From Isoperla grammatica (taxonomy: Eukaryota; Arthropoda; Insecta; Plecoptera; Perlodidae), in the NCBI GenBank assembly GCA_945910005.1, contig OX246740.1:1922736-1986735 (forward strand): a stretch of 64,000 nt of DNA. Reading direction: 5' to 3'. Positions within the stretch are counted from its first letter, which is position 1. Every line of letters starts with the position of its first letter. Both the position numbers and the translations under genes were made by a program. This document shows positions 35,108 through 45,270 of the stretch, piece by piece. The notes beneath the pieces were generated by a model. It did no database searches. It was given only the letters and a program-made list of their open reading frames with translations, and had not been told where the DNA came from.

Positions 35108-37222
35108 TTATGTATTTGTTGTACGCTCACTTTTCCCACTGGAACTTTTCCCAACATCCATAATAGTTGTCACCCAGTCGGTAAGATGGGCGACTAAATA
35201 CTTGGCCCACGACTTGAATACATGTATCGACGATGCCACGTCGGAGAGCTCAAGAATAATGTGGGTTGGATCTTTCATCATCCGGAAACAGCACTTAAAC
35301 TTGGCCGTTTCAACAGGTGCCTCTATTGCCAACATATGTCGAGTTATTCGCTCTTGCATTTCCAAGAATGAAATTGTCGAGTCTGTAGCACTGTTGACTA
35401 GTTCTTTACCCACTTGTTTTCTGTTTGTACGTAAATCGGGTCCTTTACTTTTGCAAATGATCGTCCTACAGTCGATGGCATCTGTTGTTATATTTTCTAT
35501 TTCTATTTCGAATTTGAAAATATTTTTAAAGATGTTTGTTATTACTGTAAATACTTCACTATGCCATGCATTTTGTGCATCACTTAGTGTTGCTTCAGAA
35601 CCTACAATAGGCAAATAGCTGCCTACAATCACCTTGATTTCAATGTTTTGTCTGAGCGACTTATTCCACAACGAAGGCACTAATGTAAGTTCCGCTGTTC
35701 GCTTCATTAACAAATGTTTAAGTACGCCAGTGGTGGCATCTTTGCGTTCTTCTCCCAGAACAAATGCAGAGGACAAGCACATGGCCTGGATGCGTTGGTA
35801 ACCAGCTTGTGGAATAGACCTGGTAATGTTGCAGTCGAGAAGAAATGGGTCTTGAACACAAATAAAGCTTCCTATTTTCAGCGAAGCTAATTGTTTCTTA
35901 GCCTCTTGTGGGTTTAACTGGTACGAGGTCAGTTCCGGTGGGATGTGTTCTACATTTTGAAAGAACATTTTTGGAAGTGCTTTTCCTATAAGTGGACAGA
36001 CGACTTTCATACCATAGTCAAAATGAGCGTAAAACTCAAAGAATCCCTTTAGCAAGTCCAGAACTGAGGAGGTATTTTTAGATTTCTCAAAGTGATGATT
36101 AGGGTTGAAACTGCAATTCCAACCATCTACAAATAACCTTTTAGAATAATTAGTTTGGAGGTGTATTACTGGAGGCAAGATTGGATCATCCAGTTGCATA
36201 AGGTAAAACAAACCCATCATAACAAGGGCATAGTTTGTAAAATAATTTTTTGTAAGGTCGAATAACTTGCCCCAGAATTTTAAAATAACCATCAGCGGTT
36301 TGACTCTATCATCAGAAGATAAATACCACCCAATAAGATTGCTGTTCTGAACAGCTGTAATGTTTGTGAAGGAGATATCACAACTGAGTTTGGTTGAACG
36401 ATGCATACATGTTATAATGGGAATTTTTGCTCCTATTATAGGTATTATCTGATAAAAATATCTACCCAGCGCCTTGGAGACAGTTTTCAATTCCTTTTTT
36501 TCGATCCGGTAGGACTGTCGAGACACTCGTTCCTCCGTTTGGTATTCAAGGAGCGTAAAGGTGGTGTCAACGACCACATCGAGGTCGCTACCCCGGAAGG
36601 CAAGGCCAGTCACGACGGAGCCAAACGGGTGAACGGAGAACTTGGGATATATCGGACGCAGGGCGTTGGTCAGATCGACGCACAACCGGTTACAAGCGAC
36701 TGTCTGGTCGGGAGGCAGCAACACTCTACACAGTGCGGCCGTTTCGCTTGCGATGTCCATGTTCTCCTTCAAGGCGTTGGCGACCGCATCGTGGACGAGT
36801 CTGCTCTTGTCTTCGGGTTTTGCCGCTTGAAAGGCCGGAACAACGAACTTCCATGTATTTACCCTTAAAGTATGGTTTCTAAAAACATGCTTTCGTTTCT
36901 TAAAGTTTGTGGAGTCCCGCTCGTCCGAAAACAAAATCTTGACAAACCTGGTGCCGAATATCGACGACTCGATGTTTCCGTACGAAGCGACGTAGGCCAG
37001 TATGTCGTCGGGCATTGTGTTTGGTGGTAAGTTCCCAATAAAAACCCCCTTTGTCTCATACAATTGTTTTTTAACATTATTTTGAAGGTCAGCCTTCTTT
37101 ATTGCCACTTTCCGTTTATGTTTGCCCCCCATCACGTGATTATTATACTCAAATTGATTTGAATGAGTGGTCTGGCAAACGTCACATTTAAAGTTCGTCG
37201 GTCCTGTTTTACGATCAGCCAT
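35108..37222 (-). CDS. TUT1: U6 snRNA terminal uridylyltransferase / Star-PAP-like (TUT1)
   Basis: A 704-residue intronless frame. A U1/matrin-type C2H2 zinc finger (C13, C16, H29, H35 in FKCDVC ... HVMGGKH) comes first, then an RRM at about 57-128 (GVFIGNLPP). A nucleotidyltransferase palm has the G201-S202 motif, metal-binding D213 and D215 (RGSDLDVVVD) and third carboxylate D282 (LSCDISF). The PAP-associated domain follows at about 385-475 with QDPFLLDCN. The C-terminal 200 residues may correspond to the KA1-like region of TUT1. This order is specific for TUT1, which adds U residues to U6 snRNA and, as Star-PAP, polyadenylates selected mRNAs in the nucleus; 704 residues is shorter than the human protein (about 870). 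The ATG has G at -3 and +4 and lies 21 nt downstream of the TRPT1 stop codon, in the same frame. Absence of introns over the whole ORF is unusual for this family. Confidence 0.93.
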   Translation of the reverse strand: MADRKTGPTNFKCDVCQTTHSNQFEYNNHVMGGKHKRKVAIKKADLQNNVKKQLYETKGVFIGNLPPNTMPDDILAYVASYGNIESSIFGTRFVKILFSDERDSTNFKKRKHVFRNHTLRVNTWKFVVPAFQAAKPEDKSRLVHDAVANALKENMDIASETAALCRVLLPPDQTVACNRLCVDLTNALRPIYPKFSVHPFGSVVTGLAFRGSDLDVVVDTTFTLLEYQTEERVSRQSYRIEKKELKTVSKALGRYFYQIIPIIGAKIPIITCMHRSTKLSCDISFTNITAVQNSNLIGWYLSSDDRVKPLMVILKFWGKLFDLTKNYFTNYALVMMGLFYLMQLDDPILPPVIHLQTNYSKRLFVDGWNCSFNPNHHFEKSKNTSSVLDLLKGFFEFYAHFDYGMKVVCPLIGKALPKMFFQNVEHIPPELTSYQLNPQEAKKQLASLKIGSFICVQDPFLLDCNITRSIPQAGYQRIQAMCLSSAFVLGEERKDATTGVLKHLLMKRTAELTLVPSLWNKSLRQNIEIKVIVGSYLPIVGSEATLSDAQNAWHSEVFTVITNIFKNIFKFEIEIENITTDAIDCRTIICKSKGPDLRTNRKQVGKELVNSATDSTISFLEMQERITRHMLAIEAPVETAKFKCCFRMMKDPTHIILELSDVASSIHVFKSWAKYLVAHLTDWVTTIMDVGKSSSGKSERTTNT

Positions 37223-37243
37223 TTCTACACTATAAGGTTTTTC
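37223..37243 (-). other. 21-nt spacer between TRPT1 stop and TUT1 ATG
   Basis: Only 21 nt, exactly seven codons without a stop, separate the TRPT1 TAA from the TUT1 ATG. There is no room for a poly(A) signal plus promoter. AG dinucleotides within it (TTATAG, GTGTAG) could serve as trans-splice acceptors, but the preceding pyrimidine tract is weak. Confidence 0.85.
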
Positions 37244-37371
37244 TTAATGTTTTGAAAGATGGCTGTCAGACTTGTGACAAACTTTTAAAAAATATTTCGT
37301 TTCAATGAAACCGTTGGCATTTCCTGGACTTAATATTACATTGTTTGGAGACTTGAAGAATTTTAAACCAT
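37244..37371 (-). CDS. TRPT1: TRPT1 last exon
   Basis: The acceptor GTTTCTACAG|ATGG supplies two nucleotides that complete the Asp codon begun at the previous donor. The exon encodes DGLKFFKSPNNVILSPGN and a short C-terminal tail, ending in TAA at 37244. This is the conserved 'DG..FF.S.N.VIL..G' strand-turn of tRNA 2'-phosphotransferases. It was too short for automated ORF detection and was found from the required splice phase. The same physical exon probably continues into the TUT1 coding sequence. Confidence 0.9.
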
Positions 37372-38377
37372 CTGTAGAAACGAGAACAAACGAACAATGT
37401 TAGTATAACAAAGGCAAAGTCCAGCCATTGTAACTTGGTAGGGCAATTAATGGTAGTGTGGTGGTGCTAGAAAACAAGTTCAGGCCAACCAATGGGAAGG
37501 TTGGCCAGCTACATGACATATAACTACTATTTGTGCTGTCAGATCACTGTTCAGTGCTTATGTGACATAATATGTTGTTTCAGATGTGTTATTGTAGGGA
37601 TGGATGAATCTTGGTTTTTGACTTTTGAACCGAACTCGAACTTCTGAACTAAAAAAGTTCCGAACTTCGAACTCGATCTGAACTTTTTGAAATCGGTTTG
37701 AAAACTGAAATATTGTAGAAGTTCAGGAAGAAAGGAACATTGTTATAAGTGGAAAGACAGAGCTGTAAATGAATAGATGGATCTGACTACATAGCTTTAT
37801 CCTTTTGAAATTGTTTCTGAATATATATTTGAATACAATAGTGAATATAATATACTTTATTAAAGTAGGCCTTCATTGAAAGCATTCTGATTGGAACTGG
37901 GTGGAGATTTTCGAATTTTGTTGTTTACCTACTATTTATCGTATTTTACGAGGGCGCTCAGGAACAGTTTTCAAGTGCATTTTCAAAGAAAAGTTCGGTT
38001 CGAGTTTTACCTATTATAAGTTAAAATATGTATCATGTAGTTAGTGGTCAGTTTGGGCATAGCTAACAAATCACTATGTGGTTTGGGTATGTCTCGGGTA
38101 GATGTCTACCCAGATACATTTTAAAAATTAAAATTAAATAAAATATTTAGATTGGTTTTGATTTTTTGATATGCTCAAGCATCTTATGGCCATGGGAAAT
38201 CTCAGTGTAAAAAGGTTGAGTTGGGTCAGAGTGGTATTACCATAGTTGCGATTATTCTGGAACATGTAAAGCCATTATGAATATTGGAACATTTGGATTA
38301 CTGTTGTCTGCGTGAAATTAGTAATCCGACGAATTCTGGAATGCAGCTTATTTACAGGGACACATAATATTCCTTAC

Positions 38378-38609
38378 CTTGTAAAGCTTTAGCAACGTTG
38401 ATATAAATGTACAGCTCACAGGATGATCGCATACCACTGATTACTTTGCAATCGCCCGGTTCCCCACTTGCAAAATGGATGTGTACACGGTTCATTCGAC
38501 TCAGACCCTGCACTTTGATGTTTTCCCAAGGTTTTAGAAAGGTACCATGAATAACTGTTGGAGCTTCACTCTCATTCACAATTGGGGCGAGTTCAAGATT
38601 TTGTAGATT
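38378..38609 (-). CDS. TRPT1: TRPT1 middle exon
   Basis: 232 nt, starting after ATTTTTCCAG and ending TTACAAG|GTAAGG. Phase 0 at the start and phase 1 at the end, matching its neighbours. Encodes LELAPIV, PTVIHGTFLKPWENIK, GLSRMNRVHIHFA and KVISGMRSSCELYIYI. These are the NAD+-binding half of Tpt1/KptA proteins, including the H-G-T and the G-M-R segment with the fourth residue of the Arg-His-Arg-Arg tetrad. Confidence 0.93.
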
Positions 38610-38697
38610 CTGGAAAAATATTATTGTAAATAACATTCAAAACTGAAAACATTTATGAGAATGTTGGAATAATATGAAAAATATGCTTTAATATGTG

Positions 38698-38873
38698 TCC
38701 ACATTAGCCTACACAGATTATTATTTTCCTAAAACTTATTGGATTCAAGGACAAAAAAGCATAAATTAATTTAGCTATTGATGCATATTCTAACTTAACT
38801 GATTTTGATTAGGTCTTGTTCTTGAATTCAATAGCTTTGATGAAAGTATTGAACCGTGTAGGCTAATGTGGGC
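38698..38873. repeat. foldback MITE (family shared with 47.7 kb)
   Basis: Arms CCACATTAGCCTACAC ... and its complement around a loop, with an inner TTGAATTCAATA(A/G) pair. The internal text TGAAAGTATTGAACCGTGT recurs in the foldback at 47736-47906. Confidence 0.75.
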
Positions 38874-39448
38874 TAATACCAGGGAAACGCTATGTGTGAA
38901 GCATTGATAAGCGAGCACATCCATGCACACAACATTCTTTCAAAAAGTTAAAAGTTACTGCTGTTGTTCAATCAGAGCAAGCGTTTCAAATAACCAAAGT
39001 TTGTTTGTTTGTTTGTTTTTATTAGCATCTAGTAGACTTTTATGATACAAAAGTATAAGAATTGTCAAGTATGTCTTAATTATACAATAAGAAATGAACT
39101 ATGAACTATGTCTAGACTATACAACTTAATTAACAAAGGTACAAATGTAATATGTTAAAACTTAAATATTATCAAGTGACAGACATAAAAACGAGAAAAG
39201 GGTGTAGTAATAAATGAAAATAATAATATAATTATAATTATAGTTCATGCCCAAAGTCCTCTATCATCCGAGCAGTTTCAGCTAGAACCTTAATGTGGAT
39301 TTAATCTAAGGCCCTCTACATCCCCTAGTGGAAATTTTGTCGAACTCGCTAGTGGTGATTTAGTAAACCTTGGATTTAATACACAGCTATCTACAGGGGC
39401 GTTTTTATTTGCAAAATATTACGACTTTTCGTTGTCATGGTTACTTAC

Positions 39449-39993
39449 TAGGGCTGAGTCGTGTAAACATTTAAATGAGTACCTGCCTGCACGAAAATAT
39501 ACGTGTACACATTTTCGCGCACGGTTAACCGTGCCCTGTGACCAAATGACAGTTGACAAATGGACACAAAAGCTGGAGGGTATTAGGGCTGAGTCGTGTA
39601 AACATTTAAACGTGTAAACACCTGCACAAAAATATACGTGTACAAATATTCATACACCTTTAACCGTGTCTTATACCCCGCCTAACCAATCCCCCTCCCC
39701 CATCACCTCCACCCAAACCTGTAGTTTTCGCTGATGTCACAGCTCTTCGAGGCATAGGTTAGTGTATGGAGTCAAAATGACTGTGGACAGTTGGGCACAA
39801 AGGTGGAGAAAATAATCAAAAATGAATGTAATAAATCCCGTGTTATTTTGTTGAACTTTTTTTTTTCGCGCAAATTACTACTCATTTTTTGTTATCATTT
39901 TGTGAACGTGGAGGGGTGTTACGTTTAACGTTTAAACACGAAACATTCTGAAAAATAAACGTTTACAAAATTAAACGTTTTCTCCCAGCCCTA
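39449..39993. mobile_element. hAT-like element with duplicated left end
   Basis: The left-end sequence TAGGGCTGAGTCGTGTAAAC occurs twice in tandem (39449 and 39584). One right end (inverted: TAGGGCTGGGAGAAAAC) closes at 39993. The 8-bp flanks beside the second copy (GAGGGTAT versus GAGGTATA) agree only with an indel, so the exact target duplication is uncertain. Confidence 0.6.
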
Positions 39994-40030
39994 GAGGTAT
40001 AATTAACAATGGTAAAAATTCAAAGTAGGT

Positions 40031-40494
40031 TGTAACATATATGGAAGGCGGATAGGGTTGGATCTAGGAAGCCTGGTAAAAAGAAGTGGTTTTAGAAAAG
40101 AAAGATTGTTGAAGGTTGTTGATCAGGTTGCTAGGGAGGAGTAGTCAGTGAGTCTTGGTGTTGGAAGGAAGACTGACAGTATGGTTGTGTCGGTCAAGGA
40201 AATGAATATGGGTTAGGAAATCATTCAGTGAAGTTGTTGTTGAGTTGAGAAAAATAACAAGATAAAAAAACTTAGTGTTGTTTAAAAAGGTGTCAGTGGA
40301 GGACTGGTTTTTGTGTGTGTGACGCCCACGACAGCTGCTTCGGGACGTCGAAACAGGCCTGTTTCGAAGTGCGACGGTTGTTCGTGAGGTAAACATCAAG
40401 CCATCAAACGAGTAAGTAATGTGATATCGACTGAGCTAGTTATATAAAATAATAATTTGTCTACTTGAGATACCGGGCTAGACAGTATTTGACA
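40031..40494 (+). repeat. left LTR (464 bp)
   Basis: TG...CA ends; apparently identical to 42242-42705. A TATATAAAAT string lies near its 3' end (about 40440). Confidence 0.93.
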
Positions 40495-40649
40495 ATTTGG
40501 CGCTCCAACGTGTGGGGCTCGGTCTACTACAACGACCGAGATGGTAGATATTCGAGATTGTCCATAGGTTGATACGTATGATTGTGTGAATGTATGAATA
40601 GACTAGTGGAGGTTCAAGAAAATTTGGAGTAGCAAAGAGTGGTTAAAGT

Positions 40650-41471
40650 ATGGAGAGGGAGCTTGATGATATTGAAGGAAGTGAATATGAGGGGTTAAGA
40701 GTGGAGAGGGAGCTTGACGATATTGAAGGGAGCTTGATGATGGATGGACCAGATGAGGATGGAGATATCAAGAGCATGATAAGGAATTTAATGAGGATGC
40801 AAGTAGGTGTGACAGCCAAGATCACGGAGATGAAGAAAGGGCAGGATGGACAAGCTAGGGCTTTGGAAGAGATGAAGAAAGGGCAGGATAAACAAGCTAG
40901 GGCTTTGGAAGAGATGAAGAGGAATATGGTTAAACAGGTAGATATGGAGAAGATGATGGGAGACATGACCGCGGAAATGAAAACGATATTTTTGGTAAAG
41001 CAGGTGGATGTAGGAGATGTAAAGAAAGAAAAAGATTTGAGAAGCGTAGGAGAGGTAGGAAGTGGAAAAATAGATGTTGTGAAAGAGATTGTTGAAGAGC
41101 AAGTAGGCTGGTTGGATAATAAGGAAGATGTGGAGATAGTTGAGAAGCAAGAGGACAAGGTTGATGATAAGAAAAATGTGGAGATAGTGGAGGAGCAAGA
41201 TGAGATGAGGTTTGATAAGAAAGACGGGGTTGTTACAGAGCAACAGATAGATAAAGTGGTGGATAAAGATGTGGAGATAGATGAGGAGTACAAGGATGCT
41301 GTGGTTGGTGAGGAAAATAATGATTTGACTGTAGGGCAGAAAGATGATTCCAGGGTCAATAATGAGAGGGAGTGGGTTTGTTATGAGAAAGAATGGATGG
41401 TGGTAGGAAGAGACTGGAGTAAGTTCAGAGGTGGAACTGTTGAAACTCTCGTAAAGGTAGGCCTATGGTAA
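40650..41471 (+). CDS. hydrophilic coiled-coil ORF of the LTR element
   Basis: 273 residues from ATG at 40650, ending at the TAA just before an A run. Very rich in Glu, Asp, Lys, Val and Met. It starts with two copies of ERELDDIEGS, then has an 18-residue tandem motif (EMKKGQD.QARALE) and heptad-like stretches predicting coiled coil, then EDVEIVE / KNVEIVE repeats. No zinc knuckle, protease or polymerase motif. By position it replaces gag; a role as a particle-forming protein is inference. I do not recognise a family. Confidence 0.65.
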   Translation: MERELDDIEGSEYEGLRVERELDDIEGSLMMDGPDEDGDIKSMIRNLMRMQVGVTAKITEMKKGQDGQARALEEMKKGQDKQARALEEMKRNMVKQVDMEKMMGDMTAEMKTIFLVKQVDVGDVKKEKDLRSVGEVGSGKIDVVKEIVEEQVGWLDNKEDVEIVEKQEDKVDDKKNVEIVEEQDEMRFDKKDGVVTEQQIDKVVDKDVEIDEEYKDAVVGEENNDLTVGQKDDSRVNNEREWVCYEKEWMVVGRDWSKFRGGTVETLVKVGLW

Positions 41472-41727
41472 AAAAAAAAAAAAAAATTTTTTGGGGATGT
41501 TAATTTGAAACCGTACAAAATGTTTATGGAATAACCTTGTTCTGTATGTGTTGGTGGATTTCATGTTGATAGTAATGTGGTTAAATGTTTGTTTCGTTGC
41601 TGTATTGTGATCGGTCGACATTTTGTCTTGGGTTCGATGTTATTTTGGTTGCCATAGGTATGTTTTTTTTCCATTTTTGTGGAACGACATTCAAATTGCG
41701 ACAAAAAATTAAAAAAACATGGGGGGT

Positions 41728-41830
41728 AATTGTCGTAAAATTGTCGTAATAGCGTTGTCGTAATAGTGTTGTCGTAATAGCGTTGTCGTAATAGTGTTGT
41801 CGTAATAGCGTTGTCATAATAGGGTTGTCA
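41728..41830 (+). repeat. short tandem repeat (TTGTCGTAATAG)n
   Basis: About eight copies of a 15-bp unit GTTGTCGTAATAGCG/TGT inside the LTR element, downstream of its ORF. Confidence 0.9.
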
Positions 41831-42241
41831 TAATGTTGTCGAGAAGTTGATGATACCAGTGGTATAAATAATTTAAAAAAAAAAAAAGATTTTTTTTTAT
41901 TCACTGAGTGGTGGTTTTTTTTTGTCAAAAGGAATGTGGTGGGTCACATTGCCTGTGATACATTATCTGCAATATGCAGAAGAAAAAAAAAAAGAATTTT
42001 TTAAATTCACTGGGTGGATTTTTTTTGTCTAAAGGATTGTTGCATAATATAGTAAGTCAGACATTGTTGGGAATTACAGAGTGGCATTGTTGAGGTATTG
42101 TCAAACTTTGACCATAGTTGGAGTGTTGATGAGGTAGTCAGTATGAATGGAGGATATATTCGTTTAGGGGATGGTCATTTGGGGTATAATTATTTCTATA
42201 TTTATCGTTAAAAGGACAAATATAAGAAATAGGGGGGTAAT

Positions 42242-42705
42242 TGTAACATATATGGAAGGCGGATAGGGTTGGATCTAGGAAGCCTGGTAAAAAGAAGTGG
42301 TTTTAGAAAAGAAAGATTGTTGAAGGTTGTTGATCAGGTTGCTAGGGAGGAGTAGTCAGTGAGTCTTGGTGTTGGAAGGAAGACTGACAGTATGGTTGTG
42401 TCGGTCAAGGAAATGAATATGGGTTAGGAAATCATTCAGTGAAGTTGTTGTTGAGTTGAGAAAAATAACAAGATAAAAAAACTTAGTGTTGTTTAAAAAG
42501 GTGTCAGTGGAGGACTGGTTTTTGTGTGTGTGACGCCCACGACAGCTGCTTCGGGACGTCGAAACAGGCCTGTTTCGAAGTGCGACGGTTGTTCGTGAGG
42601 TAAACATCAAGCCATCAAACGAGTAAGTAATGTGATATCGACTGAGCTAGTTATATAAAATAATAATTTGTCTACTTGAGATACCGGGCTAGACAGTATT
42701 TGACA
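42242..42705 (+). repeat. right LTR (464 bp)
   Basis: Direct copy of 40031-40494, followed by the AGGT target duplication. Confidence 0.93.
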
Positions 42706-43597
42706 AGGTCCACAAGCACCAAAGTGGTTTGCGCTCTGCACGAACTAACCTGTCACTTTCGAGGGATGTCAGACAGCTGCAAAAAAACTAAATGAAATAT
42801 AACCTGACCCAATAACCTTCTTCCTTTCGTGGGATGTCAGGTAGCTGGGCAAAGTCACTTTCGAGATATCGTTCTAAGTGGACATCAGTTCAGGTTATCA
42901 TTTTTGGAATAGGGTAGCTTTTTATTACCCAGATACCCGGGTAGGCCTATACTACCAAAAAAAAAAAGGTTTGGCTAATTTTTGCACGTTTCAATCGTAT
43001 TAAAATATTTCCAAGTGAAACTTTTCCTCGATGTCATTGCAAACGAACACGGCTCGCGTACTTCACAAGTAGAAACAAAAAAGACGTGACTACCAGGATA
43101 CACCCTACGACGGCAATCTGACTGTCGGGGCTCGAATTGTGAACTCGTTGAGCGGCTGCACTGATGCGTAGTAGCTGTGCGAACCAAGTACTTGCTTGCT
43201 CAAATCATTCTAAATGCTGTCTTGAGGATAAAAAATAATAATGCAAAAATTGTTCGCCTCTGGAGACTGGGGTTCTGCCGCAGACCCCTTACAACCCGTG
43301 CAGCTCCACACTCAAAGTTAGCTGGCTGATAGTCGCTCTATCCCGTTTTTTCACTTTTAAAATATGGACACTCTAATAATTTGGTCTGCGGCACAGGCTA
43401 CAGAAAATCGGAATTTGGCCCACGGATGGAAACGGTTGCCTACGCCTGATGTAGATCATTCCTCTATGAACAACTGCTGCATAGTATGTAGTACAAATGG
43501 ATTTCACAGTTACATTAATTTTAGTTGAAAAAAGCTCTCATGAGTCATGACCACAGCATGGTGTCTGCATGGGACATGAGAGTGTGGCTCACCGTAG
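42706..43597. other. TRPT1 intron, no gene recognised
   Basis: Between the two LTR elements. Contains a repeat-like segment (GGGGTTCTGCCGCAGACCCC at about 43268) related to the GGGCTTTGCCCCAGACCCC hAT family, and an end-like string GGCCCACGGATGG at about 43418. Confidence 0.4.
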
Positions 43598-43885
43598 TGC
43601 AATGACTTGCATTGCATTGCTATGTGGCTAGGTGGGAGGGAGGAGGGGCCTACCCGTTGGCCTACCCCCTACCTATATAAGCAGGGGCGGCTTGCCCGCT
43701 CGTTAGAGCTTAGACGGTAAGGTTAGGTAGAAGACGTGCCGAGTAAGGCTAGTCTTGTTTACGTGTTGTAGCGTGGCACACGTATAACTAAGCATTCGTA
43801 ACAATAAACGATATTCTGTATTTATATATGTCTGTTAGTCATACTTTCATCCCAGTTTATCCCCACGTACTTGTTTCCTGTTACA
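43598..43885 (+). repeat. left LTR, inverted relative to the element
   Basis: 288 bp, same length as the right LTR, with about four differences. It is not followed by a primer-binding site. Confidence 0.9.
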
Positions 43886-43887
43886 AA

Positions 43888-44040
43888 TAGTTCCCGCCAA
43901 GGGCCGACGCATACCCGGAGGCTGCGCACGCGTCCCTTGACTGAGAACTCGTGTGTGGGATTGAGTTCCCGCCAATGACCGACGCATACCCGGAGGCTGC
44001 GCACGCGTCCCTTGACTGAGAACTCATGTGTGTAATTGAG
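43888..44040. repeat. two 75-bp tandem repeats
   Basis: Two copies of a unit containing GACGCATACCCGGAGGCTGC directly inside the left LTR. The minus-strand translation repeats HEFSVKGRVRSLRVCVG. Confidence 0.85.
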
Positions 44041-44148
44041 TTGGAGGGATTTGATCGAGTTGTTGGGAAGAGAGTGGGGAAGGAATTTGCTTACCGTTTT
44101 CGCAACTACCAATCACAAATTGAGTCGCCGGGTGTGTGGTAGCTGCGC

Positions 44149-45040
44149 CTACGAGTTTTTTGGTTCGGTCTCCCTTGTTGACTGCTTCTGTTTGCAGTCA
44201 GGGCAGTTTCTAGAAAAGTGAAATCTGCTCCCGCAATTCCAACAATCCCGTCGGTTAGTGTTGTTAGGGGTTGGTGAGTGGTTGTCTGCCGAAGGTGCAT
44301 TTTGATAATACTGCACTTGAGCTGGGGCCCACGCAGGTACATGACTGAACATGAATGGGTCCAGCGCCGCGAAGCCTAATGATCGGAAGTCCCGAGATAA
44401 GCCATCAACTGGTTTGTTGCCTGGTTGGTTGGCGCTAACAAGGCACGTCTCAGCCTGTATCGTCCGCTCTCTCCCACCCCAAGCCAAAGCTGGTTCTACT
44501 GAATATTCGGCAGGTGGGGGTGGTCTATACAATCTATCTTGAAGTATCTCCGACTGTAATTTGGGGCCAGCTGATGCAAGTTCTTTAAAAATATTGAATT
44601 TATTTCGGTTTATTAATCTGCGGAATTCCGGGTGCATTTGTTTATATACGCGATTAAGTTTCTCTTCTTCGCTGTTGTTTTCGCCTAATCGGTCGTAATA
44701 TCCCGCAATCGCTTGCACAAACGCGGACAACTGTTCGTTGGGGTGCTGGGTTCGACTATCTAGCTCACGCTGCAGCAACGTAGCGTAATCGGTCGCCCCG
44801 AATTCTTGTTGTAATGCTTTTTCAAATGCGTCCCACTCCTTAACCCTCCACTGAAGTTCCACCAACGTAGGGCGTGTTTTGACAAGGCAACCGGACTAAC
44901 TTGGCGCAATAGTTGATCGTTTGTCAACCCTTGAGACGCTCCGAAACGCCTGATTGCTCCGATGAACTCGTTCGGTGTTTTGAGATCCGAGTGCCCTTCG
45001 AAGCTCGGTAAAGGTAATCTTTTGGTCCATGATTTTTGTT
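44149..45040 (-). pseudogene. decayed retrotransposon gag (CCHC zinc knuckle)
   Basis: Ty3/gypsy-type gag on the minus strand. The first part (about 45040-44870) reads LPLPSFEGHSDLKTPNEF and ALRWWNF; the frame then changes near 44865, and the rest continues as KEWDAFEKAL, HPNEQLSAFVQ and HPEFRRLI. The C-terminal CWNCGSRFHFSRNC is a C-X2-C-X4-H-X4-C zinc knuckle. The frameshift and absence of pol make it non-functional. Reported as a broken element gene only. Confidence 0.8.
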
Positions 45041-45249
45041 CTCCTATTTTAGATTTAGATTGCGAAAGTCTCTCCGTGATGAGTTATTTTACTCTCCTTG
45101 TTTTCTGCGGCCTGTAGCCTACATCTACGCCCAGCAGCTAACACAATAATTTAGTCGATACGTTAGTTTCTGCTATATCTGTTTTTGAATTGGTATTATG
45201 TTTAACGCGTCCCCACCGTAGTTGCATCCGCTACTGTCCCACTAACGGA

Positions 45250-45267
45250 ATCCCGGACGAGCCCCCA
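45250..45267 (-). promoter_or_regulatory. tRNA-Pro primer-binding site
   Basis: TGGGGGCTCGTCCGGGAT, complementary to the 3' end of tRNA-Pro, three nucleotides inside the right LTR. All 18 nt fit the known tRNA-Pro primer site used by many retroelements. Confidence 0.9.
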
Positions 45268-45270
45268 ATT

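Larger units (their letters stand above)
38610..40030. other. TRPT1 intron, repeats
   Basis: Part of the 7-kb TRPT1 intron. Holds a foldback repeat at 38698-38873, a (TTTG)n run near 39003, and a hAT-like element at 39449-39993. No further exon seen. Confidence 0.5.
40031..42705 (+). mobile_element. young non-autonomous LTR retrotransposon
   Basis: Two direct 464-bp LTRs (40031-40494 and 42242-42705) begin TGTAACATAT and end TTTGACA. No difference was noticed by eye, and the antisense frame inside each translates identically. The 4-bp target duplication is AGGT on both sides. The left LTR is followed by TGGCGCTCCAACGTG and GGGGCTC, close to a tRNA-Lys primer-binding site. A purine run with AGGGGGG precedes the right LTR. 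The interior (1.7 kb) has one ORF (40650-41471), no protease, reverse transcriptase or integrase, so it needs enzymes from another element. It lies in the large TRPT1 intron, opposite in orientation to the gene. Confidence 0.92.
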
